A DNA stretch of 64,000 nucleotides from JAJVHZ01 sp041395385 (lineage in GTDB: Bacteria > Pseudomonadota > Gammaproteobacteria > JAJPIJ01): the NCBI GenBank assembly GCA_041395385.1, contig JAWLAN010000014.1, forward strand, positions 62,001 to 126,000, given 5' to 3'. The first letter of the stretch is position 1. Each line of letters starts with the position of its first letter. This document shows positions 51,685-60,922 of this stretch, one piece after another. The notes under the pieces were generated by a model. It did no database searches. It worked only from the letters and a program-made list of their open reading frames with translations, and had not been told where the DNA came from. The translations under genes were made by a program, and so were the position numbers.

Positions 51685-53455
51685 ACGGTCACCGGCGGCG
51701 TCGGCAGCGCGCGCGGCCACGGTGCTGATCGTGGCGACGCTGCCGGGGCTCGCCGCCGCCCAGGGCCTGCCGCCGCCGACGCCCGATTACGCGGCGCCGG
51801 CGCTCGTGGACAGCCGGCTGGCGGTGTGGGTGGCCGCGCAGTTGCATCTCATGTTCGCCGCCTTCGTCCTGGCCGTCCCGATGTTCGCGCTGTTCATCGA
51901 GTACGTGGGCTGGCGTGCGCGGAAGACCGACCCCGCCTCCGCGCGGCGGCACGACTGGCTCGCCCACGAGATGGCAAGCCTGCTGCCCATCGCCTACTCG
52001 CTGACGGCGATCACCGGGGCGGCTCTCGGCTTCCTGCTGTTCACCGCCTACCCCCGATTCATGAACTATCTGAGCGGGGTGTTCGGCCCGACCTTCATCG
52101 TCTACCCGCTGTTCTTCATCGCCGAGACCCTTTGCCTCTACTTCTGGTACTACGGCTGGGAGCGCATGCAGGGCGAGCGCAAGTGGCTGCATCTCGTGCT
52201 GGGCCTCGCGCTCAACGTCTTCGGCACCGTCGTCATGTTCATCGCCGACGCCTGGGCCACTTTCATGATGACGCCGGGCGGCGTCGACGCGCAGGGGCAG
52301 CTGGTCAGCCTCTACGACGCCGTGTGGAACCCCGGCTGGATGCCTCTGAACGTGCACCGACTCATCGCCAACATCACCTTCGGCGCGCTGCTCTGCTCCG
52401 GTTACGCGGCATACCGCTTCCTGCTCGCCCGCACGCGCGCCGAGCGCGCGCTGTACGACTGGATGGGATACACGGGCAACCTGATCGCGCTGTTTACGAT
52501 GCTGTTTCTCCCGTTCGCGGGCTACTACTTCGGCTTCGAGCTGTTCGCCTTCTCGGCGACCTACGGCGTGACGCTGATGGGCGGCGTGCTGTCGTGGCTG
52601 TTCATCATCCAGGCGATCGTGATCGCCACGCTGTTCATCGGCGCTGCGTACTACTCCTGGCTCGGTCTGCTGCGCATCCCCGGCTCCGAGCGGCAGCAGG
52701 CCTGGTCCTCCGTGTTCAACGTCCTGCTCATCGGCGGCTTCATGGTCTGGGCCACGCCCCACACCATGGCCGCCTCGCTCGAGGAGTCCACCGGCGGCTT
52801 CCATCCCGTGCTCGGCGCGCTCGGGGTCATGGCGCCGAAGATGATCGCGGTGACGCTGATCCTCGTGGTCCTCTATGGCAGCTACCTGCTGTACCGGCGC
52901 GCCGGCAAGGTGATCACGGTGTCCTGGGGCAGGACCGGGGAGCGGATCCAGTGGAGCCTGGTCGGCCTGACCGGGCTCGTGATCACGGCGCTCGGCATCT
53001 ACGGCTACTTCGCGCCGGCCGAGGTCCGCATCCAGACCTCGATCTGGCAGATCGTCGTCCTCATGGCCGGGATCGTGGCGACCTTCATACTCGATCAGTT
53101 CCTGATGCGCGGCGCGCGCACCGTCGCGGACGTGCAGTGGGGCGGGATGCCCGGCCGCGGGCAGTACGTGCTGGTCGCGCTCGCCGTCGTCATCGTGTGG
53201 CTGATGGGGCTGATGGGGTATGCACGCAGCGGCGCGCGGCTCAACTGGCACGTCTTCGGCATCATGGAGGACACCTCCGCCGGCGCCGGGCTGCCCTCCC
53301 TGGGTGAGGCGGCCCTCGTCATCACGCTGATCACCGCGATCTTCTTCGCCCTGCTCGCGGTCGGCTTCTACATCTCCGCGCTCGCCCGTGGAGAAGGCGC
53401 GGACGCCGCGGAGCTCGAGTCCGCCGGGCTGCTCGCCGAGGAGGAACGGGCATGA
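51677..53455 (+). CDS. Cytochrome-bd-like (CydA family) membrane subunit
   Basis: A 592-residue membrane protein with a leader (TVLIVATLPGLAAAQG) and about thirteen hydrophobic segments. CydA-like features: QLHLMFAAFVLAVPMFALFIE (His near the start of helix 1, position of the haem b595 ligand), WATFMMTPGG, and WMPLNVHRLIANITFGA (second haem ligand His). The canonical quinol-binding GRQPW motif of CydA is missing. A CydB partner is not encoded nearby. It resembles the bd-like oxidase subunits reported in nitrite-oxidising Nitrospira. Electron donor may be cytochrome c rather than quinol. The ATG at 51677 follows GGGG; the 3' end overlaps the dihaem cytochrome by four bases. Confidence 0.78.
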   Translation: MLERSPAASAARAATVLIVATLPGLAAAQGLPPPTPDYAAPALVDSRLAVWVAAQLHLMFAAFVLAVPMFALFIEYVGWRARKTDPASARRHDWLAHEMASLLPIAYSLTAITGAALGFLLFTAYPRFMNYLSGVFGPTFIVYPLFFIAETLCLYFWYYGWERMQGERKWLHLVLGLALNVFGTVVMFIADAWATFMMTPGGVDAQGQLVSLYDAVWNPGWMPLNVHRLIANITFGALLCSGYAAYRFLLARTRAERALYDWMGYTGNLIALFTMLFLPFAGYYFGFELFAFSATYGVTLMGGVLSWLFIIQAIVIATLFIGAAYYSWLGLLRIPGSERQQAWSSVFNVLLIGGFMVWATPHTMAASLEESTGGFHPVLGALGVMAPKMIAVTLILVVLYGSYLLYRRAGKVITVSWGRTGERIQWSLVGLTGLVITALGIYGYFAPAEVRIQTSIWQIVVLMAGIVATFILDQFLMRGARTVADVQWGGMPGRGQYVLVALAVVIVWLMGLMGYARSGARLNWHVFGIMEDTSAGAGLPSLGEAALVITLITAIFFALLAVGFYISALARGEGADAAELESAGLLAEEERA

Positions 53456-54291
53456 ACGGGATGCTGCGCCTGTTCACGCCGGCGATCCCGGCGGCCGTGG
53501 CCGTGGGTTTCTTCGTCTCCTTCGCCAACTGGATCCCGCAGACGCACTGGACGCCGCCAAAGAAGCTCGCGCTCACCGCCGATCTCACGCCGGCGGAGCT
53601 CGCCAGGGCGGGCGCCACCATCGTCCGCGAGCGCGGCTGCATGGCCTGCCACACGATGGAGCCCGGCGCGGGCGTCAAGGGCGGTGGCCGCGGGCCGAAC
53701 CTCGACGGCATCGCCGCGCGCCGCGCGCAGGGCGCCGCCGGCGCGGCGGCCAACGCGGTGGATTACCTCGTGCAGAGCCTCTACGAGCCCGGCGCCCACC
53801 TCGTGGAGGGATACCCGAACATCATGCCACCGGCGACCGGCGCCCCCGCCAAGCTCGGCTACGAGGAGGTGACCGCGGTGGTGAACTACCTGCAGTCACT
53901 CGGGGGCACGGCGTCGGTGAAGATCGGCGAACTGCCCAGACCTGCCGTTGCCGGCACCGCCGCGGCGGCTGAGCCCGCGACCGCGCCGGCCGTCCCCGCC
54001 GCCGCCGGCGGCGCGCAGTTGCTGACCGACATGGGCTGCGTGGCCTGCCACAGCTCGGCGCCCGGCCAGCAGGGGATCGGGCCGGCGCTCGACGCCGACA
54101 GTATCAGGACGGCGGCCGGCGAGCGCCGGATGTCGCCCGAGGCCTACCTCATCGAATCCATCGTCGAGCCGGGGGCATATCAGCGCGAGGGCTTTCAGGC
54201 CGGGCTGATGCCGGCCGACTACGGCGCCAAGCTGACGGCGGCGCAGCTCAAGTCGCTCGTGGACTACCTGCTCGGGGAGGCCGGCTCATGA
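53452..54291 (+). CDS. Dihaem c-type cytochrome
   Basis: A 279-residue protein with an N-terminal membrane anchor (residues ~8-25) and two cytochrome c domains, each with a CxxCH site: GCMACHTMEPG (about residue 63) and GCVACHSSAPG (about residue 197), separated by an Ala/Pro linker. Met ligands may be those in NIMPPATGAP and GLMPADYG. Periplasmic side. It should shuttle electrons between the molybdenum enzyme and the bd-like subunit. Coupled by ATGA overlaps on both sides. Confidence 0.88.
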   Translation: MNGMLRLFTPAIPAAVAVGFFVSFANWIPQTHWTPPKKLALTADLTPAELARAGATIVRERGCMACHTMEPGAGVKGGGRGPNLDGIAARRAQGAAGAAANAVDYLVQSLYEPGAHLVEGYPNIMPPATGAPAKLGYEEVTAVVNYLQSLGGTASVKIGELPRPAVAGTAAAAEPATAPAVPAAAGGAQLLTDMGCVACHSSAPGQQGIGPALDADSIRTAAGERRMSPEAYLIESIVEPGAYQREGFQAGLMPADYGAKLTAAQLKSLVDYLLGEAGS

Positions 54292-55067
54292 AACCCGGTG
54301 CCCTCGCCCGCCTCTGCGCGGCCACTCCTCTGCCGACCGGCGTGTTCCTGGTCGCCGCGGGCATCTACGTCGTCCTGAAGCTGGTGCGGCCGGTGATCCC
54401 GCACAGCGTCATCCTGCTGTACATGGGCTTCGTCGTCCTCGGCCTCGTCATCCACGTGACGCTGCGCGACGAACGGATCGAGCGCTTCAAGGCGTTCTTC
54501 GTCGAACAGCGGCCCGGTGAACCGCGCGCCATCCGCGCGCAGCGCTGGGGCCTGCTTGCCGTCCTGCCCCTGTTGCTCGGCTGGTGGGTATACGACGCCT
54601 ACCGCCCGCGCTACGCCCCGCCGGTGGAGATCTTCCAGCGCCATCCCACCGTCGGCGAGGAGGTGCTAGGCCGCATCGAGGTCCCGCAGTGGATCGCAGC
54701 CGCGCCGGCGCAGTGGAACGCCGAGCTCGTCAGCGAGGGCAAGAAACTCTACGAGGCCAACTGCGCCGTCTGCCACGGCGAGAAGCTCGACGGACAGGGC
54801 GCGGCGGCCGAGGGGTTCCGCTATCCGATCCGCCCCGCGAACTTCCAGGACCCGGGCACGATCGCCCAGCTCACGCTGCCGTACATGTACTGGCGGCTGA
54901 CCGTCGGCGGCATCCAGAACCAGTTCAACAGCGCGATGCCGCGCTGGGTCGCCCCGTCGGACAACCCCGACGTCTCCACGCTGCACAGTTACGACTTCAC
55001 GGAAGAGGAAGCGTGGAAGGTGATCGCCTATCTCTACAAGGCCACCGGCCACGAGCCGAGGCGCTGA
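54288..55067 (+). CDS. Membrane-anchored monohaem cytochrome c
   Basis: A 259-residue protein with three hydrophobic segments in the first ~110 residues, followed by a periplasmic cytochrome c domain with the single haem site NCAVCHGEKLDGQGAAAEGF and the axial Met probably in SAMPRWVAPSDN. The C-terminus is the usual helix WKVIAYLYKATG. The gene overlaps the dihaem cytochrome gene and ends 22 bases before the molybdenum subunit. Likely an electron carrier of the same chain. Confidence 0.87.
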   Translation: MKPGALARLCAATPLPTGVFLVAAGIYVVLKLVRPVIPHSVILLYMGFVVLGLVIHVTLRDERIERFKAFFVEQRPGEPRAIRAQRWGLLAVLPLLLGWWVYDAYRPRYAPPVEIFQRHPTVGEEVLGRIEVPQWIAAAPAQWNAELVSEGKKLYEANCAVCHGEKLDGQGAAAEGFRYPIRPANFQDPGTIAQLTLPYMYWRLTVGGIQNQFNSAMPRWVAPSDNPDVSTLHSYDFTEEEAWKVIAYLYKATGHEPRR

Positions 55068-55089
55068 CACGGCAGCGAGGACACGAACG

Positions 55090-58000
55090 ATGAGCGAGCG
55101 GGAGTTCACGCGAAGGCAGTTCCTGAAGCGTACCGGCGTGCTCGCGGGCGGGGCGCTCGCCGGCTTGTCGGCGGATCTCGCGTTCGCGGGCCAGGCGCTC
55201 GCGCCGGTGCCGGACATCGCCAATCCGCTCGAGTACTACCCGGATCGCGACTGGGAGGAGGTCTATCGCGATCAGTACCGCTACGACCGCAGCTTCACCT
55301 ACATCTGCGCGCCGAACGACACCCACATGTGCCGCGTGCGCGCCTTCGTGCGCAACGGCGTCATGGTCCGCATGGAACAGAACTACGATCATCAGAAGTA
55401 CAAGGACCTGTACGGCAACCAGGCGACCCAAGCCTGGAATCCGCGCATGTGCCTGAAGGGCTTCACCATGCACCGGCGCGTCTACGGTCCCTATCGCGCC
55501 AAGGGCCCCATGATACGCAAGGGCTGGAAGGAGTGGGCCGACGATGGCTTTCCAGCCCTGTCCGACGATCCGGCGCTGCGCAGCAAGTACCGGTTCGACG
55601 CCCGCGGCACCGATCAATTCGTGCGCGCAAGCTGGGAGGAGGCGAGCGGTTACCTCGCCCGCGCGCTGATCGCCATCGCCAGGACCTACAGCGGCGAGGA
55701 AGGCCGCCGGCGGCTGATCGAGAAGGACGGCTACCCCGAGGAGATGCTCGAGCACTGGGAGGACGCGGGCACCCGGGTGATGAAACTCGGCAGTTCACTG
55801 CCGCTGCACGGCGTGGTGGGCAAGTTCGGCATCTTCCGCATGGCCAACCTGATCGGACTGATCGACGCCCATGTGCGCGGGGTGGGGCCGGAGGAGGCCC
55901 GCGGCGCGCGCGAGTGGTCCGAGTACACGTGGCGCGGCGACCAGGCGCCCGGGCAGCCCTTCGTCCACGGCCTGCAGACCTCCGACATCGATCTGAACGA
56001 CCTGCGCTTCAGCAAGTTCACGGTGCAGGTCGGCAAGAACCTGATCGAGAACAAGATGCCGGAGGCGCACTGGCTGACCGAGATCATGGAGCGCGGCGGC
56101 CGCATCGCGGTGATCGCTCCCGAGTACAACCCCTCGGCGAGCAAGGCCGACTACTGGATCTCGGTGCGGCCGGGACTCTCCGACACGGCGATCTTCCTGA
56201 CCGTGACGCGCTTGCTGATGGAGCGCGGATGGTACGACGAGGACTTCGTGAAGAGATTCACCGACTTCCCCCTGCTCGTCCGCACCGACACGCTGCAGCG
56301 GCTGCGGCCGCAGGACATCATCGCCGGCTACCGCAACAAGGACATCAGCGCCGGGCCGAGCTTCACGGTGCAGGGCATGACCGCCGAGCAGCGCGAGCGC
56401 GTCGGCGACTTCGTGGTCTACGACGCAGCGGCCGGCGCTTTCCAACCCGTCAGCCGCGAGGACGTCGGCGAGGCGCTCGCGGTCGACCCGGCGCTCGAAT
56501 GGCGCGGCAAGGCGCAGCTCGCCGACGGCGGCGAGGTGGAGGTGATGACGGTCTGGGAGATGTACAAGGACCACCTGCGCGACTACGACGTCGACACGAC
56601 GCACGAGATATCCGGCGCGCCCAGGGAGCTCATCGAACGGCTGGCGGAGGACTTCGGCCGCCGCTTCTGGGACGAGGACTTCAAGGGCAAGCCGCGCGAG
56701 GCCTACCCCATCGCCATTCACTACGGCGAGGGGATCAACCACTATTTCCACGCCACCCTGCACAACCGCGCCGTCTACCTGCCGCTCATGCTGGTGGGCA
56801 GCGTCGGCATCCCGGGCTCCGGCGCGCACACCTGGGCGGGCAACTACAAGGGCGCCCTGTTCCAGGGCTCGCTCTGGTCCGGCCCGGGCGTGGGCGGCGC
56901 CTACGTGAAGGAGGATCCGTTCAACCAGGTGCTCGACCCGGACGGCAGCATCGGCGAGGAGAACGTGCGCGAGCTCCTGCACGGGGAGGAGATGAGCTAC
57001 TGGGGCTTCGGTGATCGGCCCTTCATCGTCGACACGCCGGAGGGGCGCCGGAACTTCACCGGCCGCACGCACCTGCCCACGCCGACCAAGCTCATGTGGT
57101 ACAACAACGCCAACCTCATGAACCAGGCGAAGTGGATCTACCACTTGCTGGTGAACGTCAACCCGAAGATCGACTGCATCGTCGATCAGCAGGTGGAATG
57201 GACCGGTTCGGCCGAATACGCCGATGTGGTGTTGCCGGCAAACACCTGGCCGGAGTTCCAGACCCTGGAGATCGGCGGCTCCTGCTCGAACCCCTTCCTG
57301 CAGATCTGGGGCGGCGACGGCATCAAGCCGCTGTACGACTCCAAGGACGACGGCATGATCTTCGCCCTCGTCTCCGAGCAGCTCGGCGCGATCACCGGCG
57401 ACCAGCGCTTCCGCGATCACTGGAAGTTCATGCTCGAGGGCAGGCCGGAGGTGTACATCCAGCGGGTGCTGGACAACTGCTGCACCACGCAGGGGTACAC
57501 GGTGGCCGACATCATGGCCGGCAAGTACGGCGAACCGGGCGCGGCGCTGATGCTGTTCCGCACCTACCCGCGCGTGTCGTTCTACGAGCAGGTGCACGAC
57601 AGCATCCCGTTCTACACCGACACCGGACGCATGAACGCCTACGCCGATCTCCCGGAGGCGATCGAATACGGCGAGAACCTGGTCTCGCACCGCGAGGCGC
57701 CCGAGGCCACCCCTTACCTGCCCAACGTCATCGTCTCGACCAGCCCCCACCTCCGCCCGCGCAACTACGGCGTCACGCCGGAGCTGCTGCAGAAGGAAGT
57801 GCTCGACGCGGACCTGCGCGCGGTGGCCAACAACAAGCTGCCCTGGTCGCAGGTCAAGCAGACCCGCAACCCGCTCTGGCAGGAGGGCTACACCTTCTAC
57901 TGCATGACGCCGAAGAGCCGGCACACGACCCACTCCTCGTGGGCGACCGTCGACTGGAACTGGATCTGGAGCACGAACTTCGGCGACCCCTACCGGATGG

Positions 58001-58620
58001 ACAAGCGCCAGCCCGGCGTCAGCGACTGGCAGGTGCACATGAACCCGCAGGCGGCCATGGATCTCGGCATCGAGGACGGCGACTACATCTACATGGACGC
58101 CAACCCGACCGACCGGCCGTATGCCGGCTGGAAGGAGGGCGATCCCCGCTACAAGGCCTTCCGCCTGATGACGCGCGTGAAGTACAACCCGGCCTATCCC
58201 TACCACGTCGTCATGACCAAGCACAGCGCCTGGATCGCCAGCGAGCGCACCGTGCAGGCGCACGAGACGCGTCCCGACGGCCGGGCCCTGGCCGCCGACA
58301 CCGGCTACCAGTCGAACTTCCGCTACGGCTCGCACCAGAGCGTGACCCGCGGCTGGGCGCCGCCCATCCACCAGACCGACGGCCTGTTCCACAAGAAGGT
58401 GGGCAGCATGGCCTTCGTGTTCGGGTTCGACGTCGACAACCACGCGGTGAACACCGTGCCGAAGGAGACGCTCGTGCGCGTGCAGAAGGCCGAGCCGGGC
58501 GGGCTCGGCGGCACCGGCGTGTGGCCGCCGGCCGAGAGCGGCTACACCCCCGGGCACGAGAGCGAATTCATGGCGCGGTACCTGCGGGGCGAGGCGACGC
58601 GGGTGAAGGGGTCGGCATGA
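55090..58620 (+). CDS. nxrA: Type II DMSO-reductase molybdenum subunit, NXR-like (nitrite oxidoreductase alpha)
   Basis: A 1176-residue bis-MGD enzyme with a Tat signal (TRRQFLKRTGVLAGGALAG), hence periplasmic. The FS0 cluster motif is Cys73-x3-Asp77-x3-Cys81 with Cys121 (YICAPNDTHMCRV, RMCLKG); an Asp in place of a Cys or His is a feature of the NXR branch. TWRGDQAPGQ contains Asp284, the candidate Mo ligand of the NarG/type II family. Length (NXR alpha ~1150 residues; PcrA, SerA and DdhA ~900-930) also favours NXR. Nitrite oxidation to nitrate, or nitrate reduction, are the likely reactions. Overlaps the small downstream gene by four bases. Confidence 0.8.
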   Translation: MSEREFTRRQFLKRTGVLAGGALAGLSADLAFAGQALAPVPDIANPLEYYPDRDWEEVYRDQYRYDRSFTYICAPNDTHMCRVRAFVRNGVMVRMEQNYDHQKYKDLYGNQATQAWNPRMCLKGFTMHRRVYGPYRAKGPMIRKGWKEWADDGFPALSDDPALRSKYRFDARGTDQFVRASWEEASGYLARALIAIARTYSGEEGRRRLIEKDGYPEEMLEHWEDAGTRVMKLGSSLPLHGVVGKFGIFRMANLIGLIDAHVRGVGPEEARGAREWSEYTWRGDQAPGQPFVHGLQTSDIDLNDLRFSKFTVQVGKNLIENKMPEAHWLTEIMERGGRIAVIAPEYNPSASKADYWISVRPGLSDTAIFLTVTRLLMERGWYDEDFVKRFTDFPLLVRTDTLQRLRPQDIIAGYRNKDISAGPSFTVQGMTAEQRERVGDFVVYDAAAGAFQPVSREDVGEALAVDPALEWRGKAQLADGGEVEVMTVWEMYKDHLRDYDVDTTHEISGAPRELIERLAEDFGRRFWDEDFKGKPREAYPIAIHYGEGINHYFHATLHNRAVYLPLMLVGSVGIPGSGAHTWAGNYKGALFQGSLWSGPGVGGAYVKEDPFNQVLDPDGSIGEENVRELLHGEEMSYWGFGDRPFIVDTPEGRRNFTGRTHLPTPTKLMWYNNANLMNQAKWIYHLLVNVNPKIDCIVDQQVEWTGSAEYADVVLPANTWPEFQTLEIGGSCSNPFLQIWGGDGIKPLYDSKDDGMIFALVSEQLGAITGDQRFRDHWKFMLEGRPEVYIQRVLDNCCTTQGYTVADIMAGKYGEPGAALMLFRTYPRVSFYEQVHDSIPFYTDTGRMNAYADLPEAIEYGENLVSHREAPEATPYLPNVIVSTSPHLRPRNYGVTPELLQKEVLDADLRAVANNKLPWSQVKQTRNPLWQEGYTFYCMTPKSRHTTHSSWATVDWNWIWSTNFGDPYRMDKRQPGVSDWQVHMNPQAAMDLGIEDGDYIYMDANPTDRPYAGWKEGDPRYKAFRLMTRVKYNPAYPYHVVMTKHSAWIASERTVQAHETRPDGRALAADTGYQSNFRYGSHQSVTRGWAPPIHQTDGLFHKKVGSMAFVFGFDVDNHAVNTVPKETLVRVQKAEPGGLGGTGVWPPAESGYTPGHESEFMARYLRGEATRVKGSA

Positions 58621-58889
58621 AACCGGCCGAACCGCACGACCCGATGGAGCTGGTCGGCGTGGCGCTGCCCGGCGGCAGCATGCAGGCCATGGCGGCCTGC
58701 CTGGTCGAGGAGTACCTGATGCTCGGCTACAGCGACGAGCAGCTGCTCGCGCTGTTCCGGCGGCCGTGTTTCGGCGCCACGCACGGCATTTATCGCGCCC
58801 GGGGGGAGGACTACGTGCGGGCGCTCATCGGCGAGGTGCGCCGGCGCTACACCGAAACCTATCGAGCGGGGAGCAACACCGATGAGTGA
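58617..58889 (+). CDS. Small protein encoded between alpha and beta subunits
   Basis: A 90-residue, mostly helical protein: MELVGVALPGGSMQAMAACL, EEYLMLGYSDEQLLALFRRP, THGIYRARGEDYVRALI. No signal peptide. It overlaps nxrA by four bases and nxrB by eight, so it is made with the enzyme. A role in assembly or cluster insertion is possible; no family function is recognised. Confidence 0.7.
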   Translation: MKPAEPHDPMELVGVALPGGSMQAMAACLVEEYLMLGYSDEQLLALFRRPCFGATHGIYRARGEDYVRALIGEVRRRYTETYRAGSNTDE

Positions 58890-60156
58890 GGTCTACAACT
58901 GGCAGCTCGGCCGCCCGATGAGCTATCCGCATCCGCAGGCCGCGCCGCGATGGCAGTTCGCCTTCGTCTTCAACACCAACCGCTGCATCGCCTGCCAGAC
59001 CTGCACCATGGCGTGCAAGTCCACCTGGACCTTCTCCAAGGGGCAGGAGTACATGTGGTGGAACAACGTCGAGACCAAGCCCTACGGCGGCTATCCGCAG
59101 TCCTGGGACGTGCGCATCCTCGAGCTGCTCGATGCGGCGCACCGCGACGCCGGCCGGGAGGCGATCTGGGATCCGGCGGCGGGCGAGGCCGCGAAGGCCC
59201 CGTACGGCGTGTTCGACGGCATGACTATTTTCGAGGCGGCGCGCCGGCAGGCCAAACGCGAGGAGGTCGCGCTCGGCTACGAGCCGACCGATCTGGAGTG
59301 GCGGTCGCCGAACTTCTACGAGGACACGGCGACCGGCTCCACCGCGGTCCGCGACCGGCTGAATCTCGATCCGGCCACGCTGCCGGAGCACCAGACGTGG
59401 TTCTTCTACCTGCAGCGCCTTTGCAACCACTGCAGCTACCCGGCGTGCCTCGCCGCCTGCCCGCGGCGGGCGATCTACAAGCGCCCGGAGGACGGGATCG
59501 TGCTCATCGACCAGAAGCGCTGCCGCGGCTACCGCAAGTGCGTTGCGCAGTGCCCCTACAAGAAGCCGATGTTCCGGGCGACCACGCGCGTGAGCGAGAA
59601 ATGCATCGCCTGCTACCCGCGCATCGAGGGCAAGGACCCGCTCACCGAGGGCGAGCCGATGGAAACGCGCTGCATGGCGGCCTGCGTCGGCAAGATCCGC
59701 CTGCAGGGCCTGGTGCAGGCGGGCGAGGACGGCACCTGGACGGAGGACCGGCAGCACCCGCTGTACTACCTCGTGCAGGTCGAGAAGGTAGCGCTGCCGT
59801 TGTACCCGCAGTTCGGTACGCAGCCGAACGGCTACTACATCCCGCCGCGCTGGGTGCCGCGCTCCTACCTGCGGCAGATGTTCGGGCCCGGCGTGGACGC
59901 GGCGATCGAGAAGTACACGCGTCCATCGCGCGAGCTGCTCGCGGTGCTGCAGCTGTTCCGCGCGAGCCAGACGATGGTCTTCCGCTACGAGATCATCGAG
60001 GGGCCCAAGGTGCTGGAAATGACGATCGGCGGGCAGCCGTGGTCGATGTACAACGACACCGTCGTCGGCTACAGCAGGAGCGGCAAGGAGGTCGCGCGCG
60101 TCACCGTCGAGGAACCGAAGATCGAGCGGGACGCCAAGCATTACAACTCCATCTGA
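58882..60156 (+). CDS. nxrB: Iron-sulfur (beta) subunit, NXR-like
   Basis: A 424-residue Fe-S protein with four cysteine groups for three [4Fe-4S] and one [3Fe-4S] or [4Fe-4S] cluster: CIACQTCTMACKSTW (from Cys35), CNHCSYPACLAACPRRAIYK, CRGYRKCVAQCPYKKPM, and CIACYPR with RCMAACVGKI. The start MSEVYNWQLGR, FSKGQEYMWWNNVETKPYGG and LPEHQTWFFYLQRLCNHC agree closely, as I remember it, with Nitrospira NxrB (429 residues). Has no signal of its own; exported with the Tat-tagged alpha subunit. Transfers electrons from the molybdenum site to the haem b subunit. Confidence 0.85.
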   Translation: MSEVYNWQLGRPMSYPHPQAAPRWQFAFVFNTNRCIACQTCTMACKSTWTFSKGQEYMWWNNVETKPYGGYPQSWDVRILELLDAAHRDAGREAIWDPAAGEAAKAPYGVFDGMTIFEAARRQAKREEVALGYEPTDLEWRSPNFYEDTATGSTAVRDRLNLDPATLPEHQTWFFYLQRLCNHCSYPACLAACPRRAIYKRPEDGIVLIDQKRCRGYRKCVAQCPYKKPMFRATTRVSEKCIACYPRIEGKDPLTEGEPMETRCMAACVGKIRLQGLVQAGEDGTWTEDRQHPLYYLVQVEKVALPLYPQFGTQPNGYYIPPRWVPRSYLRQMFGPGVDAAIEKYTRPSRELLAVLQLFRASQTMVFRYEIIEGPKVLEMTIGGQPWSMYNDTVVGYSRSGKEVARVTVEEPKIERDAKHYNSI

Positions 60157-60166
60157 GCGCGAAACC

Positions 60167-60919
60167 ATGCCAGCACACGCGATTCGCGAGCCGCTGCTCC
60201 GCAGCCGCCTCTACGGGTTCCTCGCCTGGGCCTTCGGCGCGCCGGACGCGGATCTGGCCGGCGACCTCGCCACCGCATGGCAGGACATTGGCCAGGAATT
60301 CCCCGTCCCCGGCGATGAAGCGGTGCGCGCGGCATGGGCTCGCCTTGGCGCCGCGCTCGATGGCCTCGATCCCGCCGACCTCGAACGCGCCTACCTCGGC
60401 TGCTTCGGATATGCCATCTCGAAAGACTGTCCGCCGTACGAGACCGAATACGGCCAGAGCCACGTCTTCCAGAAGGCCCACGAACTGGCCGACATCGCCG
60501 GGTTCTACCGGGCGTTCGGCCTGGAGCCGGCCGCGCACACCCATGACCGGCTCGACGCGCTCAGCGTGGAGCTGGAGTTCATGCAGTTCTTGTGCATGAA
60601 AGAGGCCTACGGCGCGGCGCAGGGACATGCCGCCGATCGCGTTGCCGTCGGCCGCGAGGCGCAGGCGAAGTTCTTGCGCGAGCATCTGGGCCGCTGGACG
60701 TTCGGCTTCACGCAGCGGTTGGCAGCCAAGGCCTCCGCAACCGTCTACGCGGATCTTGCGCGCCTGCTCGAGGCGCATCTCGAGGCCGAACTGGCCAGGT
60801 TCGGGCTGGCGCCGGCGGACGTGGCCGGCCCGAATGTACTTTCCGACGCGGTCGATGTCGGACGTTGCGGCAGCTGCGGGCCGAGCGACCCAGGCATCGT
60901 CGCGGAATGCGGAGGATAG
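60167..60919 (+). CDS. TorD-family molybdoenzyme chaperone
   Basis: A 250-residue all-helical cytoplasmic chaperone. The family motif is seen as CPPYETEYGQSHVFQKAHELADIAGFYRAFG, with HDRLDALSVELEFMQFL and FLREHLGRWTFGFTQRL. Such proteins hold the alpha subunit until cofactor insertion and proofread its Tat signal. The C-terminus has a CGSCG motif. Placed between beta and gamma subunit genes, as in type II DMSO-reductase operons. Confidence 0.88.
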   Translation: MPAHAIREPLLRSRLYGFLAWAFGAPDADLAGDLATAWQDIGQEFPVPGDEAVRAAWARLGAALDGLDPADLERAYLGCFGYAISKDCPPYETEYGQSHVFQKAHELADIAGFYRAFGLEPAAHTHDRLDALSVELEFMQFLCMKEAYGAAQGHAADRVAVGREAQAKFLREHLGRWTFGFTQRLAAKASATVYADLARLLEAHLEAELARFGLAPADVAGPNVLSDAVDVGRCGSCGPSDPGIVAECGG

Positions 60920-60922
60920 CCC

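Noticed and set aside
55090..60156. Perchlorate, selenate or dimethylsulfide dehydrogenase
   Set aside because: Subunits of those enzymes are shorter, and the beta subunit agrees better with NxrB. A nitrate-reducing role is left open.
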